Positions 15,379 to 24,349 of a stretch of 64,000 nucleotides of DNA are shown here, piece after piece. This stretch comes from Tepidiforma sp. (lineage in GTDB: Bacteria > Chloroflexota > Dehalococcoidia > Tepidiformales > Tepidiformaceae). Each line of letters begins with the position of its first letter. The stretch's first letter is position 1. A program made the position numbers and the translations under genes. The notes under the pieces are model-generated. The model worked only from the letters and a program-made list of their open reading frames with translations. It made no database searches and was not told the origin of the DNA. Location of the stretch: assembly GCA_026003935.1 (NCBI GenBank), contig BPIE01000001.1:124001-188000 (forward strand), in the 5' to 3' direction.

Positions 15379-17114
15379 GCGACGCTCCGCTGCGACAGCG
15401 CGACCCGTCGTTGCTCCCGGGGGCACCTGCCCGAGTCCGGGGGCTCCTGCGCTGGATGGCGGAGGATGGCACGGAGCACTCGCTCCGGGGGTACGGCATC
15501 GCGGCAGCGCTGGTGCTTGCGGCCGCGGCGCTCCGCGCTGGCCTTGGGCTGCTGGTCGAGGGCCTGGCCCCGACGTTCGTCATCTTCCTCGGAGCTGCGG
15601 CCGCAGTGGCATTCCTCGCCGGGGCAGGTCCGGCCGTTGCAGCAACCATCGCCTCTCTCGTCGTCGCGAACGTCCTGTTCGTTGGCGAGCCCGGGCTGTT
15701 CGATGGCGGCATGAGTAACGCCGTCCTGGCAGCCGCCTTTGCGACCGAAGGGGTGCTGATCGCGCTCTTCGGAGGACGGATGCGGCAGCTCTTGCGCCGC
15801 CTTGTCGAGCGCGAGGCGGAGATTTCTGACCTGTACGCCCTTGCTCTCGCAAGGGAACGGGAGCTGGTCCGGGCCAACGAGGCGCTGCAGCTCCTGGCCG
15901 ATGCCGGCGTGGCCCTGAACCAGGCACTTGACCTCCACCGCACGACGACGGCCCTCGCCGGGCTGCTGGTGCCGCGCTTCGCCGACACGGTTTTCATTGA
16001 CCTGCTCGTCGATGGGCGCCTGGAGCGCGTTGCGCGGGCCTGTTCGAACGCTGAGCTCGCCCGGGCAGTCGAGACCTTCGAGCGTGCAGGGGTAGCAACG
16101 GAGCTTCGGTCGGCTATCGGAAATGCAGTGCGTGGCGGAAATGCGTGGTATGTGCCAACCATCAGCGACGAGATGTTGCGGCGTCTTGCAGGCGGCACAG
16201 AACTGCTCGAGGTGGCCCGCAGGGCCTTCGGGGCGGGCTCAATCCTCGTCGTTCCCATCGAATCACGCGACGGGCAGTTTGGAGCGATGACGCTGCTGCG
16301 GGTTGCCCGCGCGAGGCCGTTCGACGGCCGCGATGTGGAACTCGCGCGGCAGCTTGGCGCCCGGGTAGCGACGGCGCTCGACCACCTGCGCCTCTACGAG
16401 GAGGCGCGCCGGGCCAACGATGCCAAGGATGAGTTCCTCGGGTTCATCTCCCACGAGTTGCGGACTCCCATCACGGTCATTCATGGCGGCGCTCACGTCC
16501 TGCGCTCCCGGAGGACCGAGCTTCCTCCGGACGTCGCCGACGGAATTCTGGAGGATGTAGAGCGCGAAGCAGAGCGCCTCTCGCGCATGCTCGAAAACTT
16601 GCTGGCGCTGTCCCGCGTGGAGCTCGACGCGGAGGTTCCGGTCGAACCTGTACTGCTGCAGCGGCTCATCCCCCGCCTCATAGCGGGTTTGGAGCCTGCC
16701 AGCGGACGCCGAATCGAGGTCGAAGTGGCGTCGGCTCCGTCCCCGGTGGCAGGTGACCCGGGGTACATCGAACACGTGTTGCGCAACCTCGTTCAAAACG
16801 CGGCAAAGTACGCCCCTCCCGGGGCCCCGGTCCGCGTCGTCGTCGCTGCAGAGGCTGACGGGGGTTCGGTATCAGTCCTCGACGAAGGCCCAGGTGTGCC
16901 ACCAGAAGACGTCGACCGGATTTTTGAGCGGTTCTACCGTTCCGAGCGGACCGCGGGGTTGGCGCCGGGCGCGGGGCTCGGTCTCACGGTTTGCAAGAAG
17001 CTCATCGAAGGCATGGGCGGTACGATACACGCCAAACTACGGCCAACGGGCGGGCTTGCCGTTACCTTCTGGCTGCCGCCGTTTGCCGCAGATGGAGACG
17101 GCGATGAGCTCTGA
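15375..17114 (+). CDS. KdpD-like sensor histidine kinase
   Basis: 579 residues. Three to four N-terminal membrane segments (about 35-130) match the DUF4118 sensor of KdpD. A short coiled stretch (EREAEISDLYALALARERE) then leads to a GAF-type domain (about 175-345), HisKA with FISHELRTPITVIHGG and phospho-accepting His at about 360, and HATPase with NLVQNAAKYAPPG, VLDEGPGVPPEDVDRIF and GAGLGLTVCKKLIEGMGG. The N-terminal KdpD ATP-binding and USP domains are absent. Start ATG overlaps the fumC stop and the end overlaps the response regulator by 11 bases. No kdpFABC pump is present, so the target is not evidently potassium. Confidence 0.92.
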   Translation: MSDAPLRQRDPSLLPGAPARVRGLLRWMAEDGTEHSLRGYGIAAALVLAAAALRAGLGLLVEGLAPTFVIFLGAAAAVAFLAGAGPAVAATIASLVVANVLFVGEPGLFDGGMSNAVLAAAFATEGVLIALFGGRMRQLLRRLVEREAEISDLYALALARERELVRANEALQLLADAGVALNQALDLHRTTTALAGLLVPRFADTVFIDLLVDGRLERVARACSNAELARAVETFERAGVATELRSAIGNAVRGGNAWYVPTISDEMLRRLAGGTELLEVARRAFGAGSILVVPIESRDGQFGAMTLLRVARARPFDGRDVELARQLGARVATALDHLRLYEEARRANDAKDEFLGFISHELRTPITVIHGGAHVLRSRRTELPPDVADGILEDVEREAERLSRMLENLLALSRVELDAEVPVEPVLLQRLIPRLIAGLEPASGRRIEVEVASAPSPVAGDPGYIEHVLRNLVQNAAKYAPPGAPVRVVVAAEADGGSVSVLDEGPGVPPEDVDRIFERFYRSERTAGLAPGAGLGLTVCKKLIEGMGGTIHAKLRPTGGLAVTFWLPPFAADGDGDEL

Positions 17115-17805
17115 GCCGTTGTTGCTTGTTGTCGACGACGAAGCTGGCGTTCTCCGGCTCATGAAGCTGGAGCTCACCGCTCAGGGGTTTCGTGTCATCA
17201 CCGCGGAGAACGGCGAGGACGCGCTTCGGCTCGCGGAGGAGCAGCGGCCCGACGCAGTCGTGCTCGATGTCATGATGCCGGGTATTTCGGGGCTGGAGGT
17301 GATGCGCCGCCTCCGCGAGCGGTCGAACGTGCCCATCGTTCTCGTCACTGCGAAAGACAAGGACAGCGATAAAGTGCGGGGCCTTGAACTTGGGGCGGAC
17401 GACTACGTGGTGAAGCCGTTCAATCCGGACGAGCTTGGCGCACGCATCCGGGCCGTGCTCCGCCGTGCGCTGGCTCCGGAGGTCGACAGAGTCGTCCGCG
17501 CGGGAAACGTCGAAATCGACCTGAACCGCCGGTTGGTGCGCAAGAACGGCGAGCATGTGGCGCTCACGCGCACCGAGTGGCTGCTGCTCCAACACCTCGC
17601 GGCGAACCCCGATAAGGTCATCCTCGCACCCGAGCTGCTGACCAAGGTGTGGGGGCCAGAGTACCGTGACGACCTGCAGTACCTGCGCGTTTGGGTCTCT
17701 CGCCTTCGCGCGAAGATCGAAGACGTTCCCTCAGAGCCGAGAATCGTCAAGACACTCCCGGGAATCGGGTACATGCTGGCGACCAATGAACAGGGTGGAG
17801 CCTAG
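17104..17805 (+). CDS. OmpR/PhoB-family response regulator (KdpE-like)
   Basis: 233 residues. The N-terminal receiver has the acidic pair VVDDE, the phospho-acceptor Asp at about 55 in VVLDVMMPG, the Thr/Ser site VLVTAK and the switch Lys in DDYVVKPFN. A winged-helix DNA-binding domain (about 125-230) follows, ending in the typical SRLRAKIED and KTLPGIGYML. ATG 17104 follows GGAGACGGCG and overlaps the kinase gene, so the pair is coupled. The upstream frame extension to 16753 is antisense-like overlap and is rejected. Target genes are unknown. Confidence 0.94.
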   Translation: MSSEPLLLVVDDEAGVLRLMKLELTAQGFRVITAENGEDALRLAEEQRPDAVVLDVMMPGISGLEVMRRLRERSNVPIVLVTAKDKDSDKVRGLELGADDYVVKPFNPDELGARIRAVLRRALAPEVDRVVRAGNVEIDLNRRLVRKNGEHVALTRTEWLLLQHLAANPDKVILAPELLTKVWGPEYRDDLQYLRVWVSRLRAKIEDVPSEPRIVKTLPGIGYMLATNEQGGA

Positions 17806-17819
17806 CGGCCGCCGACCGC

Positions 17820-19106
17820 TCAGGGATTGAGCGGATAAAACACCAGCCCCGTGCCCAATTTTGGGTGGAAAAACGTCGACTTTTGGGGCATCCGCTCGCC
17901 CTGGTCTGCAAGCTGGATGACTTCTTCGACCCGGACCGGATTGAGGAGGAACGCTGCGGACTCGCCCGGTCGTGCGTCGAGGAAGGCGAACACCTCTTCC
18001 AGGTCGTGCGTGTATTCGATGAGTCCTGCCCTGAGGTCGTCGTCGGTAATTCCCCAAAGGGGCTCGAGCACGCCGTACCGGAGGACGTTCGGCGGTATCG
18101 ACACCCACGCTTCGGAATGGCCGGGAGGGACGTCTCCGCGCAGCGGCACCGCGGGGCGACGGCGGAGGGCATGGACCTGCCGCGGTTCTAGGTGGAGGGC
18201 CACGGTGTCACACGTCTCGAGCACTGAGAGCAGGGCCGCACGGGCCTCGGCTCGATCGAGGGGCAATTTGACGTGTTCGATTTCGAAGGCCTCTCCCAGG
18301 CGTTCGACCCAGTCGGCCGGCGCAGGTCTCGGGACGAGCCGGTGGATGGGCCGAATAACCAGTCCGGGGTCGTCCGCCGGGACGATGGCGGCCATAGTGA
18401 AGCGTGCTGGATGGTTGGCAGGGAGCTGCTCGTGCTCGAGTCGCCAGTTGCGGTAGTTGACGGCCGTCTCATAGCGGTGATGTCCGTCGGCGATGTAGAA
18501 CGACTCGGCGAGGAGTGGAGCGAGCTGGCGCATTTCGTACGGGCCTGCTTCCACCGCCCAGAATCGGTGGTGGTCGCCTTCGAAGCTCGTAGCGGTCGCT
18601 GCGGGAGGGATTTCGCGAACCACCCGGTCGATGAATTGCCTGAGCTGTCCAGCCCTGTCGCGTGCGATGCAGAACACTGGGCTGAACTGCACACCCGCGG
18701 CCTGCAGCAGCTTGAGCCGGTCTTCCTTCGGACCCGACAGGGTGTATTCGTGAGGCTTGACGACGCCAGCCTCCCAGGGCTGTGCTTCAACGGCTGCCAT
18801 GATGCCGCGGCGGCAGTAGAGGTGGCTGTCTTCGATGAACTCCTGCTCGTAGACGTAGAGCATCGGGCGCTCGTCGCGCGCCACCAGGCCGGACGCCACC
18901 CAGGACTTGAGCAGGTCGGCAACTCGCTGGTACCGCTCCTCGCCGCCTTCGGCCAGCTCGAGGTGGACGGCATTGCAAGGGTTTTTCGCCGTCAGCGACC
19001 GCTGCATGGCGGGGGTAATGACGTCGTAGGGCGGGGCGAGCAGGTCATCAAGCGGGCCCGCGGCCGGCGTGTACCGCAGGCCGCGAAACGGCATGAACTG
19101 GGGCAT
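17820..19106 (-). CDS. DUF1015 family protein
   Basis: 428 residues of the DUF1015 family, whose function is not established and which often occurs next to serine or glycerate metabolism genes. Markers are the opening FMPFRGLRYTP, LLAPPYDVITPAMQRSL, NPCNAVHLELAEG, YVYEQEF, IADGHHRYETAVNYRN, and near the C-terminus a run predicted to end in HPKLGTGLVFYPL. ATG 19106 has GGGAGA upstream. In-frame ATGs further upstream would run into the HIT gene promoter. It is divergent to the HIT gene and convergent with the response regulator, 14 bases apart. Confidence 0.85.
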   Translation of the reverse strand: MPQFMPFRGLRYTPAAGPLDDLLAPPYDVITPAMQRSLTAKNPCNAVHLELAEGGEERYQRVADLLKSWVASGLVARDERPMLYVYEQEFIEDSHLYCRRGIMAAVEAQPWEAGVVKPHEYTLSGPKEDRLKLLQAAGVQFSPVFCIARDRAGQLRQFIDRVVREIPPAATATSFEGDHHRFWAVEAGPYEMRQLAPLLAESFYIADGHHRYETAVNYRNWRLEHEQLPANHPARFTMAAIVPADDPGLVIRPIHRLVPRPAPADWVERLGEAFEIEHVKLPLDRAEARAALLSVLETCDTVALHLEPRQVHALRRRPAVPLRGDVPPGHSEAWVSIPPNVLRYGVLEPLWGITDDDLRAGLIEYTHDLEEVFAFLDARPGESAAFLLNPVRVEEVIQLADQGERMPQKSTFFHPKLGTGLVFYPLNP

Positions 19107-19173
19107 CGGGTCTCCCGGCAGGGCGAGAATGGTTTGTTTGGCGGGGCGCCGGACCGGTAAGATCCGAGTCCCC

Positions 19174-19503
19174 ATGCCAACATACTGCGTCTTCTGCAAC
19201 ATTGTCGCGGGCAGAGAGCCCGCGAATATCGTGTACGAGGACGATGAAATCATCGTCATTCAGAATATCCTGCGCTGGGTGCCCGTCATGCTGCTCGCCA
19301 TGACCAAGGCGCACACGACCCAATCGGAGCTCTGGGCCCATCACATAGGAAAAATCGGCCCGATTGCCGCCGAAATCGGACGGCAGCTGTGCCCGGGTGG
19401 GTTCCGGCTGCTCTCGAACTTCGGCTACGACGCGATGCAGAGCCAAGAACACGGGCACCTGCATATCCTGGGCGGGACGTTCCTCGGGCATTACGTGGGC
19501 TAG
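19174..19503 (+). CDS. HIT-family nucleotide-binding protein
   Basis: 109 residues, a complete short HIT domain. The N-terminal [20 protein letters not shown] block is typical, and the histidine triad HGHLHILGG has His at 93, 95 and 97. The family hydrolyses or transfers nucleotidyl groups (AMP-lysine, dinucleoside polyphosphates). TAAGAT at 19158-19163 lies ten bases before the ATG with little leader and no clear Shine-Dalgarno. It converges on rph, and the two stop codons share the same CTAG. Confidence 0.92.
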   Translation: MPTYCVFCNIVAGREPANIVYEDDEIIVIQNILRWVPVMLLAMTKAHTTQSELWAHHIGKIGPIAAEIGRQLCPGGFRLLSNFGYDAMQSQEHGHLHILGGTFLGHYVG

Positions 19504-20225
19504 GCGTTGGCGAGCGCGGCGGCCTGCATCTCGAAGAGCTTCGTAATGCCTTGCCGTGCGAGGTCGATGAGCGCATCCATGGCCGAACGGCTGAAGGGCT
19601 TCCCTTCGGCCGTCCCCTGGACTTCGACGAACTGGTCCTCGCCAGTCATGACGACGTTGAAGTCGACCTCCGCAGTCGAGTCCTCCTCGTAGCACAGGTC
19701 GAGCATCGGGACGCCCTGCACGATGCCGACGGAGACGGCGGCGACGGGAGCAGTGATGCACGCCTCTGAAACGAGCCCAGCCTCGGCGAGTCGTTTCACG
19801 GCCAACCGTAATGCGACATAAGCGCCAGTGATGGAGGCCGTTCGTGTCCCCCCGTCGGCCTGGAGCACGTCGCAGTCGAGGGTAATGGTCCGGGGTCCGA
19901 GCAGTTCGAGGTCGACAACGCCCCTGAGTGAGCGCCCAATGAGCCGCTGGATTTCCTGTGTTCGCCCGCCCGGCCGGCCTCGTTCGACCTCGCGCTGGCT
20001 GCGCGTGTGGGTGGCGCGGGGGAGCATCGCATATTCGGCGGTGACCCAGCCGCTCTGGGTGTTGCGCAGGAACGGCGGCTGGCGGTCTTCGACGCTGGCG
20101 GCGCAAAGCACGCGCGTGCGCCCGAATTCAACGAGGCAGCTGCCTTCGGCGAAGTCCAGGACGTTGGTCGCGAGATGAACACGGCGCAGCTCGTCCGGAG
20201 CGCGCCCATCGATTCGGGTGGTCAT
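19500..20225 (-). CDS. rph: ribonuclease PH
   Basis: 241 residues. A phosphorolytic 3'-5' exoribonuclease that trims tRNA 3' ends. It has the N-terminal [20 protein letters not shown] block, the [20 protein letters not shown] substrate loop, [57 protein letters not shown] and [10 protein letters not shown], all canonical. GGGAGC precedes the ATG. It lies just downstream of comEC on the same strand, with 67 bases between. Confidence 0.97.
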   Translation of the reverse strand: MTTRIDGRAPDELRRVHLATNVLDFAEGSCLVEFGRTRVLCAASVEDRQPPFLRNTQSGWVTAEYAMLPRATHTRSQREVERGRPGGRTQEIQRLIGRSLRGVVDLELLGPRTITLDCDVLQADGGTRTASITGAYVALRLAVKRLAEAGLVSEACITAPVAAVSVGIVQGVPMLDLCYEEDSTAEVDFNVVMTGEDQFVEVQGTAEGKPFSRSAMDALIDLARQGITKLFEMQAAALANA

Positions 20226-20292
20226 GCCTGCTCCCGGGATTTGGGGAATCGACCTCGAGCGTATCGCCGGACCCGGTCCCGGGCAAAGGCGG

Positions 20293-22614
20293 CTACCGCT
20301 CCGTGCGGACGCGAACCGTGTCGGCCGTCACGATCACGCGGATGCGCCCGTCGAGGTCCGTTCGAAACACGTGTGCGCCGGCGAGCGCTTCAAGGGTGGA
20401 AGCGTGCGGGTGCCCGAATGGATTGCCGGACCCGGCGGTAACGAGGGCGATGCCGCCGGTGGCAACCTGGAGAAAGGCGCGGTCGTTGGTGCGGGAGCCG
20501 TGGTGGGGCACTTTGAGGACGTCGATCGGCGGCAGCGTCCCCAGCAGCGCGCGTTGCGCGGCGGCGTCCGCGTCGCCGGTCAACAGAATTGTCCGGCCCG
20601 CGTAGGTGACGAGGACGACGAGTGACCGTGCGTTGAGGTCGTCGCTCGTTTGGTCCGCCGTGGGCCACAAGACCTGGAAGGTGACGCCATCAATGTCGAA
20701 GTGGTCGCCGGCGCTGCCAACGACTTCCCGTCCTGTCGAAACCTGCACCGCGAGGTCGGCCGTGAGCGTGTCGTTGCGATCACCATTGGTCAGCACGGCC
20801 CCGATGCGGAAACGTTCGGCCAGGCCGGGCAGTCCACCGATGTGGTCCTCTTGCGGGTGGCTGATGATGACGAGCTCGATGCGCCTGTCGAAGGGGCTCA
20901 TGGCGGCTCCGAGCTCGCGGGCGAGGCGGAGCGCGCTGGGTCCCGTATCGACCAGTACCTCGGTCCCGTGCGGCGTCGTCAGGAGGATGGCGTCTCCCTG
21001 TCCGACGTCGAGCACGTCGACCGTCAAGTGCTCCGGTGAGGGGCCGAGCTGTGCCGCACCGGCGAGCGCGAGGCCCGCAGCGGCGCCGGCAAGGGCCAGC
21101 GCGCCGCCGAGCGATGCGCGACGGTGAGCGGACTCGGGGAGGACAACCGCGGGAGGGTAATTACGGTAGGCTGCTGCAGCGACCGCCGCCATCAGCGCGA
21201 GGGCTCCGAGGGCGATGTCATTGCCGGGTGGGGCGACATTCGCGGTCGCCCACGATGGCCCGGCGGCCAACGACGCCGCGTCGAGGATGAAGTGCAAGGG
21301 GAAGAAGGCTACTGCTGCTGTGGCTTCTCCGGCGGACCGTGAGAGCGTGCCCACGGCGGCGGTCGCCAGGGATGTCCAAAAGGCGACCGCGACCACGGGC
21401 TGAACGAGGACGTTCGCGGCGGGGCCTATGAGCGAAATTGAACCAAAGTGCGCCCAGGTGATTGGCGTGGTCGCGGCCGTGGCCGCCACGGAGAGTGCCG
21501 CGACGTCCGTGCTCCAGCCAGGCAACCAGCTCGCGAACCACCATCGTCGCGCGCTGTCGAAAGCAAAGCGTAGCCATGGACCCAACGTGATGAGCCCGGC
21601 CGTAGCTGCCGCACTGAGCTGGAATCCGGGGTCGAGTGCCAGACGGGGCCAGACTGCGGTGAGCACCACCACCGCGGCTGCAAGGCCCGGCAGACCGCTC
21701 TGCGGGCGTCCAACCAGCTCCCCGGCGAAGAGCATCGCGGTCATGACGGCAGCGCGCGCCACGCTCGGCTCGAACCCGGCGAGTGCCACGTAGCCCCCCA
21801 CGGCGAAGACAGCAGCCGGCCACGCACGGTTTCGGCCCACCGTGCGCACCCCCACCGCAAGGGTCATCGACGCGACTAGGACCAGGTTGGCGCCGGAGAC
21901 GGCCACCAGATGTCGGAGGCCGCTGGCGTTGAAATCCTCTTTCGTATCGTTGGAGAGCCCCCCATCGCGACCAAATGCGATACCTCCCGCGAGCGAGGCA
22001 GCGGGTTCGGGCAGCGCACGCTGGAGGGACCTGTCGAGCGAAAGGCGCAGCTCAACCAGCGCCCGGCGGATGCCACCTCGATCGGAAACGAACTCGAACG
22101 CCGGGCGCCAGAGCACCGCATCGATACCGCGCGACGCCAGGTAACGCCGGTAGTCGAAGGTGTCGAATACTGGCGCGGCCTCAAGCTCGCCTTCAAGGCG
22201 GACCCGGTCCCCGGGCAGGAGCCGCGCGTACTGGTGGAGCCACGCCCGAACGACGCCGGCGTCTTCCACCACACGGCCGTCGTCGGTTTCGAGCAGCTCG
22301 ACCCGAATGTCGTAGGCGGTGGTCAGCTCGCCGGGGCCCGGTTCACTCAGCACTACGCCCGAGATGACCACGTCGTGTCCGATGAGTTCGGCGATTGCGG
22401 ACGGTTGCCGCTGGAGCGCAGCGTCGAGGCGAAATCCGGCATATGCGGCCAGTGCCACCCCGACAGCAACGGCCCATGGAGCGGTTCGGCGGGAAGTGAC
22501 GAGTGCGGCTCCTCCAGCCGCTGTCCACGCGGCGCCCATCCACCAGGGAGCCCCCCAGAGACCGACTGGCACGAGCCCGACCACCCAGGCGAAACCAAGC
22601 CCGATGAGTAGCAT
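20293..22614 (-). CDS. comEC: ComEC/Rec2 family DNA uptake channel protein
   Basis: 773 residues, typical of full-length ComEC, the inner-membrane channel for single-stranded DNA in natural transformation. Order: N-terminal membrane helices and a DUF4131/OB-like region (to about 200), the competence domain with [15 protein letters not shown] and about seven more helices (220-490), then a metallo-beta-lactamase domain with [40 protein letters not shown] and [11 protein letters not shown]. All motifs are intact. No comEA or pilus genes lie in the window, so competence is not proven. Confidence 0.93.
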   Translation of the reverse strand: MLLIGLGFAWVVGLVPVGLWGAPWWMGAAWTAAGGAALVTSRRTAPWAVAVGVALAAYAGFRLDAALQRQPSAIAELIGHDVVISGVVLSEPGPGELTTAYDIRVELLETDDGRVVEDAGVVRAWLHQYARLLPGDRVRLEGELEAAPVFDTFDYRRYLASRGIDAVLWRPAFEFVSDRGGIRRALVELRLSLDRSLQRALPEPAASLAGGIAFGRDGGLSNDTKEDFNASGLRHLVAVSGANLVLVASMTLAVGVRTVGRNRAWPAAVFAVGGYVALAGFEPSVARAAVMTAMLFAGELVGRPQSGLPGLAAAVVVLTAVWPRLALDPGFQLSAAATAGLITLGPWLRFAFDSARRWWFASWLPGWSTDVAALSVAATAATTPITWAHFGSISLIGPAANVLVQPVVAVAFWTSLATAAVGTLSRSAGEATAAVAFFPLHFILDAASLAAGPSWATANVAPPGNDIALGALALMAAVAAAAYRNYPPAVVLPESAHRRASLGGALALAGAAAGLALAGAAQLGPSPEHLTVDVLDVGQGDAILLTTPHGTEVLVDTGPSALRLARELGAAMSPFDRRIELVIISHPQEDHIGGLPGLAERFRIGAVLTNGDRNDTLTADLAVQVSTGREVVGSAGDHFDIDGVTFQVLWPTADQTSDDLNARSLVVLVTYAGRTILLTGDADAAAQRALLGTLPPIDVLKVPHHGSRTNDRAFLQVATGGIALVTAGSGNPFGHPHASTLEALAGAHVFRTDLDGRIRVIVTADTVRVRTER

Positions 22615-22735
22615 CGGGGCCGGAGGCTACCAGAGCGCAGGGTTCGCCGGGAGAGGCAGTTTGACGCGTTCAGGGCACATCCGTAGAGTCCGGCGGCGGG
22701 ACCAGCCCCACGACCGCATCCGGAGGAGCAACCGA

Positions 22736-23929
22736 ATGGTCACACAGCGCCGCGATGCCGCCATCGTCGGCATCTACGAGTACCCGAAACGAAAAGCCCC
22801 CGGGGTTACCTCGCTGCAGATCAAGGCAGAGTGCGCGGCCCGTGCCCTCGAGGACGCTGGTCTTAGCTGGAAAGATGTCGACGGGCTCTACGACGCCCAG
22901 GACGGAGCCGGGATGGCGGGACTCAGCCTCGCAGAGTACTTCGGTTTTCGGCCGAACGTGATCGATACGACTGCCGTGGGCGGGAGCTCCTACGAGTTCC
23001 ATGCAGCGCATGCGAAGCGGGACATTGCGGCTGGCCGCTGCAAGGTTGCCCTGCTGACGTACGGCTCCACGGCACACAGCGACGCCCGTCGCATCGGGAC
23101 GATGGCCGGCGGCGGGCCCGGCGCACCGAGTCCGCTCTCGAACATGACCGACCCCTACGGCATGACGCTCATCTCGAACTACGCCATGGTGGCGCGGCGC
23201 CACATGCACCAGTACGGCACGACGAGTGAGCAGCTCGCGCGCATCGCCGTCGCCACGAGGGCCCACGCGATGCGGAACCCGCAGGCCGTCCAGGCGATGA
23301 CCGACCTCGAATTCCAGGACATCCGCGAAATCACCGTTGAGGATGTGGTGAACTCGCGGATGATTGCAGACCCGCTCCACCTGCTCGACTGCTGCATGGT
23401 GAGCGATGGGGGCGGCGCGGTGGTCATTGCGGCGCCGGAGGTTGCCCGCGATTGCCGCAAGCGGCCGGTCTGGATCATTGGCTCGGGCGAGGCCACCAGC
23501 TACTCCGAGAACGGCCGCGACATCACGGTCAGTGCCGCCGCGCAGTCAGGACCGCGGGCGTGGGCGGAGGCTGACGTTCGGCCCGACGAGATCGATGTGG
23601 CGATGATTTACGACTCGTTCACCATCACCGTGCTGGTGATGCTGGAAGACCTCGGCTTTTGCAGGAAGGGTGAAGGCGGTGCGTTCGTCTCGGAACAGCG
23701 CCTGCGCTTCGATAGTCCGCTGAAGCCGGCGCTCAATACGGACGGCGGGGGGCTGAGCTCGAACCACCCGGGTATGCGCGGCATCTTCTTGCTCATCGAA
23801 GCGACGCGGCAACTCCGGGGTGAATCCACATCGCAGGTTGCCGACGCCCGTCTCGCCATCGCGCACGGCAACGGTGGCATGCTCGCGACGAGCCACACCG
23901 GCGGCACCATCATTCTCGCGAGGGACTGA
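22736..23929 (+). CDS. thiolase-superfamily protein lacking the nucleophilic cysteine
   Basis: 397 residues of the SCP2/lipid-transfer-type thiolase group. It has the thiolase fold landmarks IVGIYEYPKRKA, AVGGSSYEFHAAHAKRDIAAG, DGGGAVVIAAPEVARD, SSNHPGMRG and GNGGMLATSHTGG. The nucleophile position is GGSSY (Ser, not Cys), and the second catalytic Cys near the C-terminus is also absent. That fits acyl-CoA retro-aldolases such as Ltp2-type enzymes better than true thiolases; this is inference. ATG 22736 follows a good GGAGGA. A DUF35 partner starts 2 bases after its stop. Confidence 0.8.
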   Translation: MVTQRRDAAIVGIYEYPKRKAPGVTSLQIKAECAARALEDAGLSWKDVDGLYDAQDGAGMAGLSLAEYFGFRPNVIDTTAVGGSSYEFHAAHAKRDIAAGRCKVALLTYGSTAHSDARRIGTMAGGGPGAPSPLSNMTDPYGMTLISNYAMVARRHMHQYGTTSEQLARIAVATRAHAMRNPQAVQAMTDLEFQDIREITVEDVVNSRMIADPLHLLDCCMVSDGGGAVVIAAPEVARDCRKRPVWIIGSGEATSYSENGRDITVSAAAQSGPRAWAEADVRPDEIDVAMIYDSFTITVLVMLEDLGFCRKGEGGAFVSEQRLRFDSPLKPALNTDGGGLSSNHPGMRGIFLLIEATRQLRGESTSQVADARLAIAHGNGGMLATSHTGGTIILARD

Positions 23930-23931
23930 CC

Positions 23932-24342
23932 ATGGCAGATCGACCCCAGCCGCGCTTTCCCGAGCCTGACACTCAGCCCTTCTGGGAGGCGACGAAGGAG
24001 CACCGACTCCTCTACCAGGTCGACCGCGACACCGGCGATGTGGTGTTTTTCCCGCGTCGGCACAACCCGAAGAACGGGTCCTCCAACCTCGAGTGGCGCG
24101 AGTCGAAGGGCCTCGGCACGGTCTACACGTTCAGCGTGGTCCGTCTCAATCGTCACCCCGCGTTTGCCGAGCTTGGGCCGTACGCGGTGGCGTATGTCGA
24201 CCTCGATGAAGGCTTTCGGATGCTCACGAACATCGTGAACGTGGCCGACCCCACGAGGGACATCCATATCGGACAGCGCGTGAAGCTGACGTGGCTCGAC
24301 CAGTCCACCGGTATCGCCATCCCGGTGTTCGAGCCGGCCTGA
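23932..24342 (+). CDS. DUF35 OB-fold acyl-CoA-associated protein without zinc ribbon cysteines
   Basis: 136 residues. The DUF35 family pairs with thiolase-like proteins (acyl-CoA thiolases and retro-aldolases) and has a short N-terminal rubredoxin-like zinc ribbon before the OB fold. Here the N-terminal block FWEATKEHRLLYQVDRD matches the family, but the whole protein has no cysteine. The OB fold follows with LGTVYTFSVVRLNRHPAF and GPYAVAYVDLDEGFRML. It starts 2 bases after the thiolase-like gene, so the two likely form a complex. Confidence 0.83.
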   Translation: MADRPQPRFPEPDTQPFWEATKEHRLLYQVDRDTGDVVFFPRRHNPKNGSSNLEWRESKGLGTVYTFSVVRLNRHPAFAELGPYAVAYVDLDEGFRMLTNIVNVADPTRDIHIGQRVKLTWLDQSTGIAIPVFEPA

Positions 24343-24349
24343 CGGCGGA

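Noticed and set aside
14000-17805. kdpDE potassium operon
   Set aside because: The kinase lacks the N-terminal KdpD ATP-binding part and no kdpFABC genes are present, so only a KdpDE-like pair is called.
22319-22735. N-terminal extension of the thiolase-like gene into comEC
   Set aside because: The added residues are antisense to comEC, and a GGAGGA site directly precedes ATG 22736.
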